A stretch of 64,000 nt of DNA from Dichotomopilus funicola (Eukaryota > Ascomycota > Sordariomycetes > Sordariales > Chaetomiaceae), in contig NW_026944130.1 of assembly GCF_033296635.1 (NCBI RefSeq), positions 1-64,000 on the forward strand, in the 5' to 3' direction. Positions 34,139 to 46,700 of this stretch are shown here, piece by piece. Each line of letters opens with the position of its first letter. Position 1 is the stretch's first letter. Below the pieces are notes generated by a model. The model was given only the letters and a program-made list of their open reading frames with translations, made no database searches and was not told the origin of the DNA. The position numbers and the translations under genes are program-made.

Positions 34139-35639
34139 TTTGTACGAAACTGAACGGGGATGGGATTGTCAGTAAGCAAAAAAAAAAATCTAAGAGAAAC
34201 GAATGATCAAGTTGCTTACCGTTGGAGCGGAAAGTGGAGGAGGGGGCTCAGTGTCGGCTTGTTATTTCAGCATTTCTCGGACCTTAGAGGAAGAGACAGG
34301 GTAATCATCTGCTAGACCAAACGTGAGAATCTAGGAGAATGGTGAGGTTTTTATAGATCTTTACGCATTGGATATACCAAACAAGCCGAATGTGTCGTCT
34401 CCGAATCACACAAAGCCTCCTCACGCGTATCGTGCTGTCCATCGAATTCCCGGTCACAGAGACTGCCCACTCGCCCTGCTTCCGCCCGGTGGGGGTGGAG
34501 CATCTAGCTTGCCCGGGGGGCCCATCGGGAGCACCCGTCTTCTGCTCCCGGACTCCGCAGTAACGGCATGCCAAGGACCGAAGGCTCGGAAACACGCCTC
34601 TGGCGAATGCCCGCCTCAACAAACGCGGCAAGAATGACGCGACCTCTCAACTAATATTACCTTTCTTCCTCGTCTGCCTTGATTCCTGTGCAGGAAGTTG
34701 ACTCATGTGTTCATCAGCGCGTAATTTTAGTTCTCGAGTCGACCAAACGCTTGGCAAAACCTGTAGCGCCAACACTACCACAACCGCTACAACAGCTCAA
34801 CCACAGCCATTAGCTAACGCCGTCGCCAACCTCAGTAGATTCAACCCGTTATGGTGTTTGCAGCGTTGGGGGGTGGTGGTAATGATTCAATTACAGCCCC
34901 CCCTGAATGCGGAGATCTTGTTGCCCTGGCCTAGGAGTGGGTCCGTTACGTTAATACTCCTGGCATCGGGATGTCCCCAAACCCCCGGCATTGATTCCTT
35001 GTATCTGATCTGAGTGGAAGGCCCAAAATTGCTGTGGAAGTTGCTGTTCAAAACCCCGGACCTTGACACTGTCAAGATATCCGTAGATATACCCCAGGAA
35101 TACTGCAGTGCACAATCGTAAATCCCGATCTCCTTCCTCCAAGCTTAGCCATTTCGCTATCAACGCGGTGAGAAGCTGGGGGAGAGTTGGAAGCCAATCT
35201 TCCGTGTCCTCGGGCGTCTTCGAACCAGATTGAAGCAGGAATACCGGCGCTATAAAGCATGCTGCACACCAAATAGCAAGGGGGTATTCCTGACTCTGGC
35301 TCACATGGAGAGAGCTCTTGTCCATTATCATTCCGATCGTCTTCGGCCACCACGTCCGACTTTCGACGCGAAAGACAATTCCCCGTAGCTCAAATTGCTC
35401 AGTCGGGACTGTCGGGCACCTAACCTTCCCCGCTATCGGCGTATGAACCAGTCGGAAAAGAGAGTATACACTCCGAAAAAGCCAATGGGACAAGAGGCTG
35501 AAGAAGTTGCGTAATGAGCGAGGCGCTTGTGGTGGTACGAGCCTTGATTGATGCTTGGGTGTGGGAAAGGCATTATTTAGAAAAAAACAAAGTACCCCGT
35601 TGCGCCAAGCCCGCCCCTAGTATGCAGTATGACAAGCCA
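34139..35639. other. GH31 promoter and gene-poor stretch with one unassigned open frame
   Basis: The first 500 bp is presumably the GH31 promoter and leader (an A10 run lies at about 34179-34188). A minus-strand open frame at 34951-35493 (180 codons, no ATG at its start; first Met about 35331) contains SLHVSQSQEYPLAIWC and LTALIAKWLSLEEGDRDL. I do not recognise it, and it has no clear exon partners. It may be the remains of a gene. Nothing else is supported. Confidence 0.4.
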
Positions 35640-36108
35640 ACAAAACAGCCTACAGCCATCTGACTGCGAGGCTACCTATCAAGTTATCAAACTGCCTTTG
35701 AATCGCTGGGCTCAACCACATTTGATGAATCCCTGGGCTGGGCTACGTTTGAATCGTTGGGCTGAGCTTCATCTGTATCACCAAGCTGAGCTGCCTCTGA
35801 ATCACTCCATTGATCCCTATCTGCTTCGCCAGTCGTAGAATCCACTGTTACACCCTGAACCCTCGACTTGCGAGTCTTTTATTAGCCACTTTAGGCCGCC
35901 CACTCCTGTGGCCATCAGCAACATGCCCATCCTTGATAGGCCCCCCGGGGGTATATCCCCTATCCTTAGCCCGGCGAAGGAGGGCCTTGAAGGACTCCCT
36001 TTTGATACCGGTTACCCTGAAAATCTCAGGTGTTTTCACTCCCAGACCGTGGAGTGTTAGAGCTTGTACCCGTGCAGCAATGGATGACTGCCTACGGATG
36101 TCGGACAT
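35640..36108 (-). mobile_element. Tc1-like transposase relic (helix-turn-helix end)
   Basis: Minus-strand frame from the ATG at 36108, starting MSDIRRQSSIAARVQALTL, then KTPEIFRVTGIKRESFKALL, KDRGYTPGGPIKDGHVADGH and RSGRPKVANK. This is the layout of the N-terminal helix-turn-helix of fungal Tc1/IS630-type transposases (recognition helix after TGI, then the D/H-RSGRP hinge). The frame stops at 35848. Just before that, the other frame resumes as KTRKSRVQGVTVDSTTGEAD, so one base looks lost in the AAAA run near 35877-35885. The continuation runs into degenerate 27-30 bp repeats encoding Asp-Ser/Gln-Pro units and a stop near 35690. No catalytic DDE/DDD domain remains, and I found no inverted repeats. 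Confidence 0.6.
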
Positions 36109-37670
36109 TGTAGGGAGGTGGGTGGGTTGGGGGATTCTGATAGCTAATTTTCAGTGTTGGATAACTGACAGACCTACCTCAACACCACAGAAGAGGATCG
36201 CGAGTCTGGGGGTGCTGTGGATCTGACGCTCCCGGGAATGTGGTTACGGACGGGAGTTGATGACTTGATGTTCAAGGTTGGCTCGAGCTCTAAGATTTGC
36301 GGAGACGTTCCAGTATGAATAGGAGCGGGCAACCACCTCGCACATGGGTAGGGGTCTGGGCTTGGCGCAGCCGGGTATGTTTTTTCAGCTCAGCCTTCAT
36401 AATTCATGATGGATGTAGGATTCATCATTCAATCCATACTTTTGTTGACAGTTTCTCGTTCAACTTCCGCCCTCTGGTTTGCGAGTCTCAATTGTTGTTG
36501 CCAGGGAAGCAGCCTGGGGGCCGTACAGTACCCATACAGTCTTGGTACTGGGCAATATGCGGCTGCCAGCTGGGAGATGAGACACCAGCTGGACAAGGGG
36601 GTTAACGCGAGACGATGGCCGGAGCTCACCCGAAACACATTCAAAAAACGCAAGAACGATCAAGATGCGGAGGCGAAGAGAGCGGACACCTGATTTCAAT
36701 GTCTCTTGAATTCGGGAACCGATTGTCCCTACCGTTTTCTCGTTCCAATGAGCCGGCCCGAGAAAGAGAAAGTTGTCCGGATTTTGCGGTCTTTGATGGT
36801 TTGAGGCCCGACTCTCCTTCTCCTTCGGTCTTGAGCCTATCAGGAGCTCCTACACATGTACAGCGTCACATCGAAGTTCATCACGGCGCTTGCTCGACAA
36901 TTCCACGGGTGTGCCGAATCTGCTGATGCAATCGTGCATTGCGTCGTCCCGACCCGAAGTTCGAACCCTGTCACCTGCAGTCGTCAGAGGACAGTTTCGA
37001 GTGTACCGAATAGAATTTATCACGAGCAATACCCGATACCCCCACGCTGTCTCCCTATGTCTCTTCCCTCGTCAACACAGCCACTGGACCCAGTGCGTAA
37101 TTATGCGTTTCCTCGATGGCGAGTGGGAGCAACCGCAGACCCACCGTAGTTGACATCCACATTTCAAGGAACACACCCGATTTCTAATTTGAGATTCCAG
37201 GACCGTCTCCCGAACAGCCGTCGTGCGGTGATTCGACGCGGTGGCCTGCAGAATGCAGCTGCCCAGACTCGCTTGGGGGGGCGTTGGTTCTCGCAGACCC
37301 GCACAATTGGCTGTTTTGGGTTTTCAAGCTGCAGTGAGACGAGACTTGCCTAGTATTATTAACGTTAATAATTTCTTTTGGCCCCCAAGTTCAAGCCCTC
37401 AAAGGGGCTTGTCACAGCAGCAAGCAGCCAAGACCGAACGTGGCAGGGATTTAGGGGGCGTTGGGTTGCTTGCGCAACGCGATCGGGGCGAGGGAAAAAA
37501 CATGGACCGTGGTCGAAGCAGGAATGTTTGATTGATTTCGTTGCACGCCAGGGCGCGTTTGATTTCTTTCCCTCTGCAGAGTTCGAGCGGGGGATTCGAC
37601 GGTTGAATTCCCAACGACGCGCGGAAGTTCAGGAAGAAGCTGAACGCCGACCGACGAGTATCACTACACT
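36109..37670. other. Gene-poor region upstream of the DUF3176 gene
   Basis: About 1.56 kb with no convincing gene. It includes the upstream side of the Tc1-like relic and, from about 37150, the putative promoter of the DUF3176 gene. A perfect 18-bp A/T-rich palindrome is annotated separately. Confidence 0.5.
37355..37372. repeat. Perfect 18-bp palindrome ATTATTAACGTTAATAAT
   Basis: An exact self-complementary 18-mer centred on AACGTT, about 300 bp upstream of the DUF3176 start codon. It could be a dimeric regulator site or chance; the surrounding DNA is G/C-richer, which makes it stand out. Confidence 0.6.
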
Positions 37671-39658
37671 ATGAATCACTCCGGGACCGTCCAGTACGAC
37701 ATGGTGGGCGATGAGGTGCGCCCGGTGCAAGCGGACGGAGCCGAAGCACCACAAACACCATGGTCACTACAGTCGCAACAGACGAAATCCTTCCCACTCC
37801 ATGGCGTCGAGACAGTCGACTCTGGAGATGATCGATCGGTGGAAACCGGATCCCGACTGACGAACTGGACGGGATGGTGGTGGGAGTTGTTGGCGATGGT
37901 GGCTAGTACCGCATGCTTGGTGGCGATTGTTGCGATCCTCATTACCATGGACGGCCGACGGTTAACAGACTGGCATTTTTATTTCGGAATCCCGGCCACC
38001 ATCGCGTTTTTCGGCACCGCCAACAAGTCCCTCGGGGCTCTGGCCATCGGCGCCTGCATCAGCCAGTACAAGTGGCTACACTTCAAACGGAAGGCCCGGC
38101 GCCTGAACGACCTCGACTTGCTGGAGGAGGCGAGCCGCGGTTCATTAGGCTCGCTGATTCTTCTTGTCCGTCGGCCCCTGGGCCTTGCCAGCATCGGCGC
38201 CGTTGTTACCCTCTTGGCTATAGGACTCGAGGTTTTTATTCAGCAGATGGTCCTGCTCACCCCGATGCCGGTTCTCGTCAGCGACGCCAATGCTACCCTC
38301 GGGCTTAGCCACACTTACAACGGCGGTGCTAAACCCATAGGCGCTCTCAGCGGCATTGTCAACGTTCGATGTAAGTAATTCTCCGCATCGAGGCCCTGAG
38401 ATTCACGAACCACTTCCCTTGTTGAGCCGTCTCGTTCCTGACCGTCCACTCTTCTTTAGCCTCCACTATCGACACAGGGATGCAGGGGGCCGTGTACCGA
38501 GGCCTATTCAACCTTGATTCGCCCCCATTATTCAACTGTTCCTCGTCCTGCCGATGGAACGGAACATACGTCTCACTGGGCTTCACCAGCACCTGTGCCG
38601 ACGTGACGGAAGCCACTCTCCGACTCCACCCTGATGCCTCCGGAACTTGGGACAAGACGGGCATGACCAACATGTCCGACATGTATTTAACCACCCCAGG
38701 CGGCGTCAGGTTGGATGCCACGTACTCCTACACGTCGTACCAGACCGTGATCAGTATCGGGGCCATCTCGCTCCTGAAGGCTGACGCGGGGGCTGTCCCT
38801 CCTGGGGGTACTACCGGGATGGGATCGGGGATCGCGCGCATTGCCGTCCTCCGCGTTCCCGTCGATTCTAACAACTGGGGCTTCCTAGCTAGCGACATGA
38901 ACATCACCGAATGTGACGTGTCCCTGGCCGCACACCGCTTCCACGGCCTCTCCTCGTCGGGAGCAAACTTAACGGCCAGCCGCCGGGAAGTCCTGACTCT
39001 CCCCAAAGGCGTCGTCACCGCCCAGGGGGGCCATGCCGATTACCTAACGTTCAACACGCCCGGACTCCCAAGCCTGCGGATAGCCGTCCCGGACCTGTCC
39101 GCCCTAGGGCTCTTGTTCACTTCCAGCCGATTCGCTGGCAACATCTTTGACGGCGAGGCGTCGACCAACGTCGCCGACGACTCGCAGGGCATGGGCGACG
39201 CATTCCTGCGCACCCCCAATCCGGCCGTTGCGATCCACGCCATGACTGACAGTATGACCGACCAACTACGCGCGGTCCACGAGCAGGTGGCGGCCGGCGA
39301 GAGCGAGCAGCAGATTGTGTTTGTGCAGGTCGAGTGGGGGTGGCTGGCGCTGCCGGTGGTGGTGCAGGTCATCGCGGTGGTGTTTTTGGTGCTGGTGCTG
39401 ATACAGAGTGGCCGGGCGTCGAACCTGCCGCTGTGGAAGTCGTCAATTGTGGCGCTGCTTACGTATGATGTAAGATTTTCGGATATGGATGGCCAGGAAC
39501 ATGCTGCGGATTATGTGCAGAGTGAGAAGGTGCGGATTGGGAATCTTGGGACGGGGGTACGGAGTACGAGGGAATTGGACGCGTTGGCGGAGACGGTTAA
39601 GGCCAAGTTGGATTTACCGATGAGGAGGAATACGGGTGGGAGGGATGGAGGTGTTTGA
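37671..39658 (+). CDS. DUF3176 family membrane protein
   Basis: Function unknown; the family is widespread and expanded in filamentous ascomycetes. Two exons, 37671-38370 and 38460-39658 (89-bp intron, phase 1), give 632 aa. After a hydrophilic front of about 65 residues, the DUF3176 signature follows: WTGWWWELLAMVASTACLVA (TM1), then LTDWHFYFGIPATIAFFGTA (TM2) and ISQYKWLHFKRKAR. A third helix is at GSLILLVRRPLGLASIGAVV, with a fourth hydrophobic stretch just after (VVTLLAIGLEVFIQQMV). The large middle (about 195-540) is extracytoplasmic-looking, with several Cys and N-glycosylation sequons (NCSSSC, NGTY, NMSD, NITE, NLTA). A final TM follows (WGWLALPVVVQVIAVVFLVL) with a cytosolic tail (TYDVRFSDMDGQEHA) that gives a hydrophobic-then-LLTYD pattern usual for the family. 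It lies next to transposon remains, a typical setting for this variable family. Confidence 0.88.
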
Positions 39659-40270
39659 TGGGGTTTGTGGGAGTTGGTATGAGTCTTGGATGTTGTTAAT
39701 GAGGTGAGTAAATGATGAGATGTAATGATTATTGGGAATGGGATTCAGTTAATTACATGAATCGGATGGCCTTCGTCACTTGAGGATCTTCTCATGTTAC
39801 CGGCCATGTTACATCCTTAGAGGAGCTTCCTCAGCCATTTTGGAAGAGGATTATGCCCGAACTTTGTTGTGAAGTTCATTTTAAGTTGGCCGTTGAAGGA
39901 TGAAACCCTGTTTAGAGACATGGTGGTGGCACAGAACAAGCATGATGAGATCATATGGAGGCTGGTAGGTCGGAGAGGGCTGAAGGATCGTCTGAACTTT
40001 TGAGCGAATCGTAGGATTGCAGCACCACCATCATCTGAGACTATGCCTCTCTCTCCAGGGTTCATGTATGACAAGACAACGGTGAATTCAATTGTTCATA
40101 TCATAATATCATAATTCATTCCAGAGTATTTGACATGATCCGCATCGCTACATCAATCGGTGTTCAGTTCGTTACCACCCTCCAGGCTATCCATCCCCCT
40201 TTCAAAAAATCAGTAGATCATCAAGTACTTGACAACATTTCTTTCTTACGTCTTGAGATCATCGTACCGG
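39659..40270. other. Convergent 3' region of the DUF3176 and epoxide hydrolase genes
   Basis: About 610 bp. A minus-strand frame of 85 codons at 39817-40074 has an ATG-like start region but no recognisable motif; I do not call it a gene. A/T content rises here relative to the coding flanks, as expected of 3' ends. Confidence 0.5.
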
Positions 40271-42060
40271 TTAGTTAGGAACCTGGATTTTGTCCTTGAC
40301 AGTGGCGACAAAGTCCTCGACGTCTTGCAAGAACTCCGCGGGTTCTTCATATGCTGCGAAATGTCCGCCCTGTATTTTGCCACAACTCGTTAACACCCAC
40401 ATCACCAAGCATAAATAAACGCCCAAGAAAAAAAATAGGGGAAAGGATAAGAGTACCTACCTTCTCATGCCTCCGAAAAAACACCAGTCCCTCCCCAAAC
40501 CACTCCCCCAACCACGACTCCGCCACCCCCAACGCTTCATACGGAAACCACGAGTATCCCACCGGTTTGTCCCGCACAGCCAGCGGCGAAGGCAAGCGCT
40601 CGACACCTGCGTCGCGCAAGATGGCTTCCCACCCCACGCGGTAGGGCCAGAGTGCCCGGCCATAGGATTGCGTGTGCCAGTACCAGGCTACTTGTTGCAG
40701 GATTGCGGGGAGGGTGAAGGTTGTGGCTTCGGCGTAGAGGCCGCCGATCCTGGGCATCGTCAGTCTTCGCTTTCTTTTGGTGGTGTTGTTGGTAAGGAGG
40801 GAGGGGGGTAGCGAGTGTGGGCTTACCACGCGAGCAAGGCCACCGGGTTGGACATGAGCGCCAGGGAGATGGTGCCTGGTTTGGTCCCTTGTTCAAGCAT
40901 GTACCCCGTGCCGGAGTAGATAAACTGCTTGTTGATGGCAATCGTGAGGGCCTCCTGCGGCAGCACAGGGAGATGAGCGACGCCGGCCTTTTCGCTGGGG
41001 GTGAGGAGGAAATTGTTGACTGCGTCGTTATCATTAGCATTGCTGAAAATAGAAAGGGGGGAGAAGAGGTGAGTAAATACTCACACAACACAGCCTTGCA
41101 CTCATCATGTACCCCCCCCAAAGCCGCGACCAACCCGGACCCAACATCCCCTCCCTGCGCAACATACGCGTCAAACCCCAGCGTCTTCATCAACTCATTC
41201 AACGCGGCCGCTGCGCCGTACACGTCCAGTTCTCTCTCCGTGTCATGATCGTGGACGTCACCGAACCCCCCACCGTTAAGACCGGAAGAAGACGAGCCAG
41301 CAGCAGCAGAAGAAACAGGCCGTGTAGACAATCCAAAATCCGGAATCGACGGCGCCACAATATGATACGGCAGTGTCTCAGGCGTGTACTTAGCGGCGAG
41401 CAGTTCCAGAAGCGGAACAAAATCCAGCCACGAGCTAGGCCAGCCGTGACAGAACAGCACGGGCACGGCGGCCGGGTTGCGGGAGAAGAGCGCTGCGAAA
41501 TGGAGGCGGAAGTTTTGCTTTTGTTGCTGCTCCTGCTGCTCTGAATCTGGAGATGTGTTGGAAGTGGTAGTCACATCGACCATAAACTGCGGAATGGCAT
41601 TCCACCGTCTCTCATGCGCACGCCAGTCAAAGTCGTGCGTCCAGACGTGGGCGGCGTTGGCGAGCCACTCGCGGGTTGCGCCGAAGGACTTTTTCGCGTC
41701 GCCGGTTGTCGACGACTTTTCGGTGCTGGCTGTGTTGTAGTAGGACGGGGGCCCGATGACGGAGTGCTCGAGGAGGATGTTGAGCCGGGCTAGCTCGGCG
41801 TCTGGAACGTGCAGGGTGAAGGGGGTCGGAGTTGAGCGGGCCGGGCCGTCTGGGTCGGGTTTGTGGTTGCCGTTGCCGTTAGGGGTGGTGCTCCTGGTGG
41901 TGGCGGGGAGAATACCGAATGCTGGGTCGACTGTTGTGGTTGGTGTGCTGGTGGAAGGAACGGGACCCGGGCCGGGGACGGACAGGGCCGGGTTGGTGTG
42001 AGCAGCATGCTTGTCGGCCGTTGCGGTAGGCGAAGGCGAGGGAGAGCTGGGGGACGCCAT
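40271..42060 (-). CDS. Epoxide hydrolase (EHN plus alpha/beta hydrolase)
   Basis: Hydrolyses epoxides to diols in detoxification or secondary metabolism; microsomal-type epoxide hydrolase family. Exons 42060-41085, 41019-40827, 40749-40461 and 40369-40271 give 518 aa, all junctions in frame. A Pro/Ser/Thr-rich front of about 75 residues precedes the EHN domain (FTLHVPDAELARLNILLEHS to HDFDWRAHERRWNAIPQF, about 78-165). The hydrolase core has the oxyanion motif FCHGWPSSWLDF, VAPSIPDFGLS, and the nucleophile Asp in VAQGGDVGSGL. The lid contains GYMLEQGTKPGTISLALM with its Tyr, then GYSWFPYEA. The C-terminal His is in GGHFAAYEEP, coded by the last exon. The usual GGDWG is GGDVG here. The long front and two Ser/Gln-rich insertions make it bigger than the usual 390-410 aa. 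It converges with the DUF3176 gene. Confidence 0.9.
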
Positions 42061-43769
42061 TGTGAAAGGAAAGGGATGGAGGGATGTGTATGAATCGGAA
42101 GGGAGGAGGAGGAGGAGGCGGGAACTGGGAAGATGCTGGTATTATCCTGTAGTGGAACTGTGGAAAAGAGCCAGTCAAACGACAGCCGAGTTCCCGTTCT
42201 GGACAAATCGCTGTTGAAATGGTTGCAAGCTCGTAAAACAAAGAAGAAAAAAAGACGTCCAAGGCCAAAAACGCAGACTCAAGACCAATAGATATCAATA
42301 CCAACAATTGAAGCAAGCAAAAAAGAGCGGGAAAAAGACCCCAATTGCCGTGATCCTTCTCGAGAAAACAGGATGAACAGGATGAACGTGACGAAATTCC
42401 TCAGTCAGCTTCGGAGTCAAGTCCGAGATCTTGTGATCTGTCAATCAGAAACACCAACAACAACCCACCGGCGGGCGGATTTGCCAGGGAATAAATACCC
42501 CCCCCCTCCTCTCATCCTAAACCCCCGAAAAACCAAGCCTCCACACGCTACTGCACCTCATCATTGTCCTCAAAACCACAAAGCAACTCAATGAAACCCC
42601 CCGCTGCCGCAACCCGCATCCCGCATCCTACAAGCGCTGGTGTGGTGTGGATGCCGCGCCAAGCCACAGCAGCAGCAAGTCCACAGTGAAACAAACAGCA
42701 CCTCACCTCACCTTACCAAAACCCCCCGCCCCATCGGAGAAAAAAAAAAGGAAAAGTGAACATAAGTGAACATGGGGGAGGAACAATACTAACGTCACTG
42801 CAGGTCAGCCGAGCCGGCCCCCGCCCTCTTCCCATCCAGCACATTCCGGTTTCCATTCCTATTCAAACCCCGTTTCAGGCGGAGTCAGTCCCGAGTCCCG
42901 AGGACTTTTTCCTTCCGAAGGTCGTCGGTGTGAGAGGGGTCCATCCTCCACCGCTGCTGCATGAGCTCGGATGTTGGGAGTGGGGCGCAGGGGAGTGGGA
43001 TCGGGGATAAGAGACCCTTCCCATGGACGCTTCCTTTGAGGTCCCTTTGGCTGACCTTACCGTTTTGGGATGCATCTTGTTTTTTGACCATGGCAAGCAA
43101 AGCTTTGGGGTAGTGTACTGTGTAGAAGAACCGAGACATGGGAGGCTGAGGAGGAGACAGACAGCTGAATGAATGTTGTCTTGTCGGATGATGATTGATT
43201 GATGATTGATGACGAAAGCTGCCGAGACACTGTAGTTGCTGCAGTGAATTTGTGATTGAATGGGCGGTCCATAGCACGAAGTACATAATATTGGACTTGG
43301 TTCGAGGTTTGTTCCGAAGCAAGCGCTGCGGGACGCGGAGTTGTCCACGGAATGCGGAAGCGCGGAAGTGCGGCGAAACAACCCAGGGTCCGTTCAATTG
43401 TTCTTCGTGGGGCCCTCAGATGGAAGCCCTTCAAGAATATCATCGAGATATCAGCTCTCTCACTGGTCCAGTTTACGAGCCTCATCGACGTCGGACAAGA
43501 TACCGAGGTGGGGTTACACGCAGCTGCGCGATGTCAGATGTGCACCACATCGGCTGAGACCCCCAAAAGCCAGCTCATTTATCAACGGGGTGTGTTCTTC
43601 GCATTGTCATCTTGCATTGTATATCACCTCTTTCACCGTCTCTCAACTAACCCACATCGCATCCCATCCCGCTAGAAAAAGATCGCTTTTGCCCATATAA
43701 CACCGCTCGCTAGGTCCCTTTATCCGATTTTACCCAACATAGATTCCAATTTCCAATAAACCTTGCCCC
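42061..43769. other. Promoter of the epoxide hydrolase gene and 3' end of a regulator gene
   Basis: About 1.7 kb between two minus-strand genes. Overlapping frames on both strands near 42885-43700 have no known motif and ordinary random-frame composition; I do not call them. A GATTGATTGATGATTGATGATG patch lies near 43190-43212. Confidence 0.5.
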
Positions 43770-46700
43770 CTAGATCGGTGAGTACTGATTCAGCAAACTC
43801 CACACGCTATCATCTCCAAAATCACCCCCAAACTGACAATACGCGGGCACAGGCCCTTGACCGCCTTCCCCCGCCACAGGACAAGTCCCAATATTGACCC
43901 CTGTCCCGCCCCCCGACGTAAACTCTGTCGCCAGCTGCTGCCGTGGCGGTGGCTGTTGCCCATGGTTATACCCGGCTTGCTGCTGCTGCTGATACCCATT
44001 CCACGCCAGACCACCGTCTCCACTTGCACCTCCCGTTCCATTCCCATACCCAGGGCCATCCCCTCTCGGTGGTAGCGGCCCGGTCCGGCTAAGATTATGA
44101 TAAATCAGATCGCTCGTAGCATAGATCGGTTGCAGGCTAGACCAGTCAAAATCTTGAGGTGGATTCCACTGATGGAATGATGAGCTGCTATTACTCCCAT
44201 TGTTGTTGGTATCGTTGACAGATGGGTTGATGGTAAAGAGTGACGGGTCGAGATCGAGGTCGAGGTCAAGATCGAAGTTGTGCGCTACAGCGGATGTGGA
44301 ATTTAACGTGGAATTGAGGCTTAGTGTCCGGTTGTAATCGGTCGTGGAGCTGTTCTTAAGGACATGGTTGGTATTGAGAGATGAAACAGTGGAAAGGGCG
44401 GTATTAGTATCGTGCGAGGCCGGGGTCCTTCCGTTCGAAGCTTGCTGCTGGGGCGAAAACTCATCCGCTGGCGTAGTAATGGCTGTGCTGAGACTTGTCC
44501 CTGAGCGCATCGATGGGGACGGGTTGTAGCTCGCTGGGGATGTCGTGCTAGGGGTGAGGCACATCGGCGAAGCGGCACTCACGCTATGCTTTCCGTTGCT
44601 GCCGTTGATACTGCCGTCGTGAGAAGGGTAATCGCCCCCGGCCGGCCGGTTGATCGACGACCCCGGAAGCAAAAGCTTCTGCGCAGCCGCCCTAGATAGG
44701 CCTAGGGCCTTGGTCATTCGCACACAGATGGCGTGCAAGACACCGAGGGCAGATTTGGCCAACGAGTTGCGCTCCGACATGGCCTCGAAACGCTCGACGG
44801 CCCAGTGGAAGTGCTGGATCGCCCGCTGCGTTAGGTCCGGGTGCTCCTTGGGGAAGAGAATGTAGATGGAGGCCATGAGGACGATTGCGTCGAATGTGCC
44901 GAAGAAGAGCGAGAATCTGCCGTCGTCAGTTAGTGGGCATTTTCCCTTTCACAAATTGGCCGGAAGCTGGAGACTCACGTTTTGTAGAACTGCGGCTTAA
45001 GCGCCAAAAAGTGCAGTCGTTGGGCGTTTAACATGCTCAAGCTCGCCTTGAGCGCCTCGGTCCGGCTCTTCGGTCGAGTGAAGATATATGGCCGGTGCAG
45101 CGCCATAAGCTCAAAGGTCAATATTTGCGGCATGATTACGCGGGACAGTGGCAACCAGGCGCACTCGGGCAACGCATCAAACCGCGTATCCGGGTTCTCG
45201 AGCCGGAAGTAGGCCGGCATGCGCGCATCCAAGTCCAGCAGCTCGTTGTGTAGCCGGTCGACTCGCGCAAAGTCCTTGGGGCAGGGTCCGTCCTTTTCCA
45301 TCTCGATGATCTCCTTGAGTGGGCGTAGCACCATGTATTGCCACAGCGCGCGCGTGATGGGCGTGGGCGGATCATGGTCACCACGTGGAAGCACGGGGGT
45401 ACGCGAACGGTCGAATTCTCGAGGAAGGGGAGTGTCGATGGGCAATGAAGGAGGCGCCATACTGAGGTCAGAGGTGGCCGGTCGCCCCAACACACACGCC
45501 ATGTGGATGTCCCAGGTGACGAGGGTCATCCAAGTCCGGCGGCGCTGCTGGATAAGCCACTGGTTCTCAAGGATCGCTTCGGCGCTAGGACTAGATGGCC
45601 GTGGGTCTAGGTTGTCGCGGTGCATGCCGATTTCCTGCGCGTCGCGCATTGCCGAGCCGATGGCATGCCACTGTTCTGTTAGCCTCATGTAGGGGTATCT
45701 TTCGTCGATACTTGGGAGATTGTGGGTTTACTTACGGCCTCGGTCACAAGCCCGACGTACTTTAGCCAACTCGCTCTCATCCACCCTGCCAGCACCGTGT
45801 TCACTCCCATCCCCCTCTTGCCTAGCACGTTCAACACTTCCATACTGCAATCACTGTATTCTCTAGCCAGGTCCTCAAATGTCATGCCACCGGCATACTT
45901 CAACTCCCCCAACCACTCCCCGTCTGGTACAAGCCCATTAGCGGTAAGGACCCCATCCTTCACCTGCCCATCTATACTACGCCCTATATTCTCACAGGTC
46001 GCCGGAGAACGGACGTCTGTATCATCCACCACCAACAAGCCGACAGCGCACATTTGAAACACCACCGCTGGGAACGCCCGCATCTCAGCGCTTAACGCTG
46101 CCGGGCCTGCTCCAGTCGACAACAGACTGAAAGGGATGCGGTACCACGCCGCGAGCTGGGCATCAAAGACGTCACGGTCCATCATGCCGTAGTGCGGGTT
46201 GAACTCGGTAAAGTAGAGCGTGGCGAGCTTTTCGATGGCGCAGCGGGTGGGCAACTGGCGGATGAGGATTTTGTAGCGGTCGCGGGTCGCTGTGTCGATG
46301 GGCACAGCTGCTATGGTATTTGCTGGAGAAGAGTTGTTGGTGGGGGATGGGGCTGCGGTGTTGGTCGCCGTGCCGTCAAGATCCGACCTCGGGGTGTTGT
46401 TAGTATCGTCGTCATCGTCGTCGTCGGGCTGAATATTGGTGGTCTCGATGTGGTGGAGGAAGCCTAGGGTGTTGGCAGTGGCGTGGGAGTACCCGAACGT
46501 GGCGGCCGCCTTGGTAGGTAGGGAGATGGCACTCGTCGTAGTGTTGGCATCTTGGTAATCTTGTCCTTCAATCACATGGCGGCCATTGGATGATTGGGCC
46601 GCGGTGGCTCGTCGACCGTGTTGTTTGGCGGTTGGGGCGCCGGTTTCGTAACGACATGAGTTCTCCTTGTTGCGGGACACACAGTTGGTGCAGGGGAACT

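Noticed and set aside
36940..37000. tRNA-like GTTCGAACC (B-box) sequence near 36958
   Set aside because: The flanking five-base T-stem does not pair and no A-box or acceptor stem is found at the right distance.
39817..40074. 85-codon minus-strand frame
   Set aside because: No recognisable domain, located in a 3' intergenic region between converging genes.
42885..43485. Overlapping frames of 100-170 codons on both strands
   Set aside because: No motif, mutually overlapping, and no splice partners; composition like random frames.
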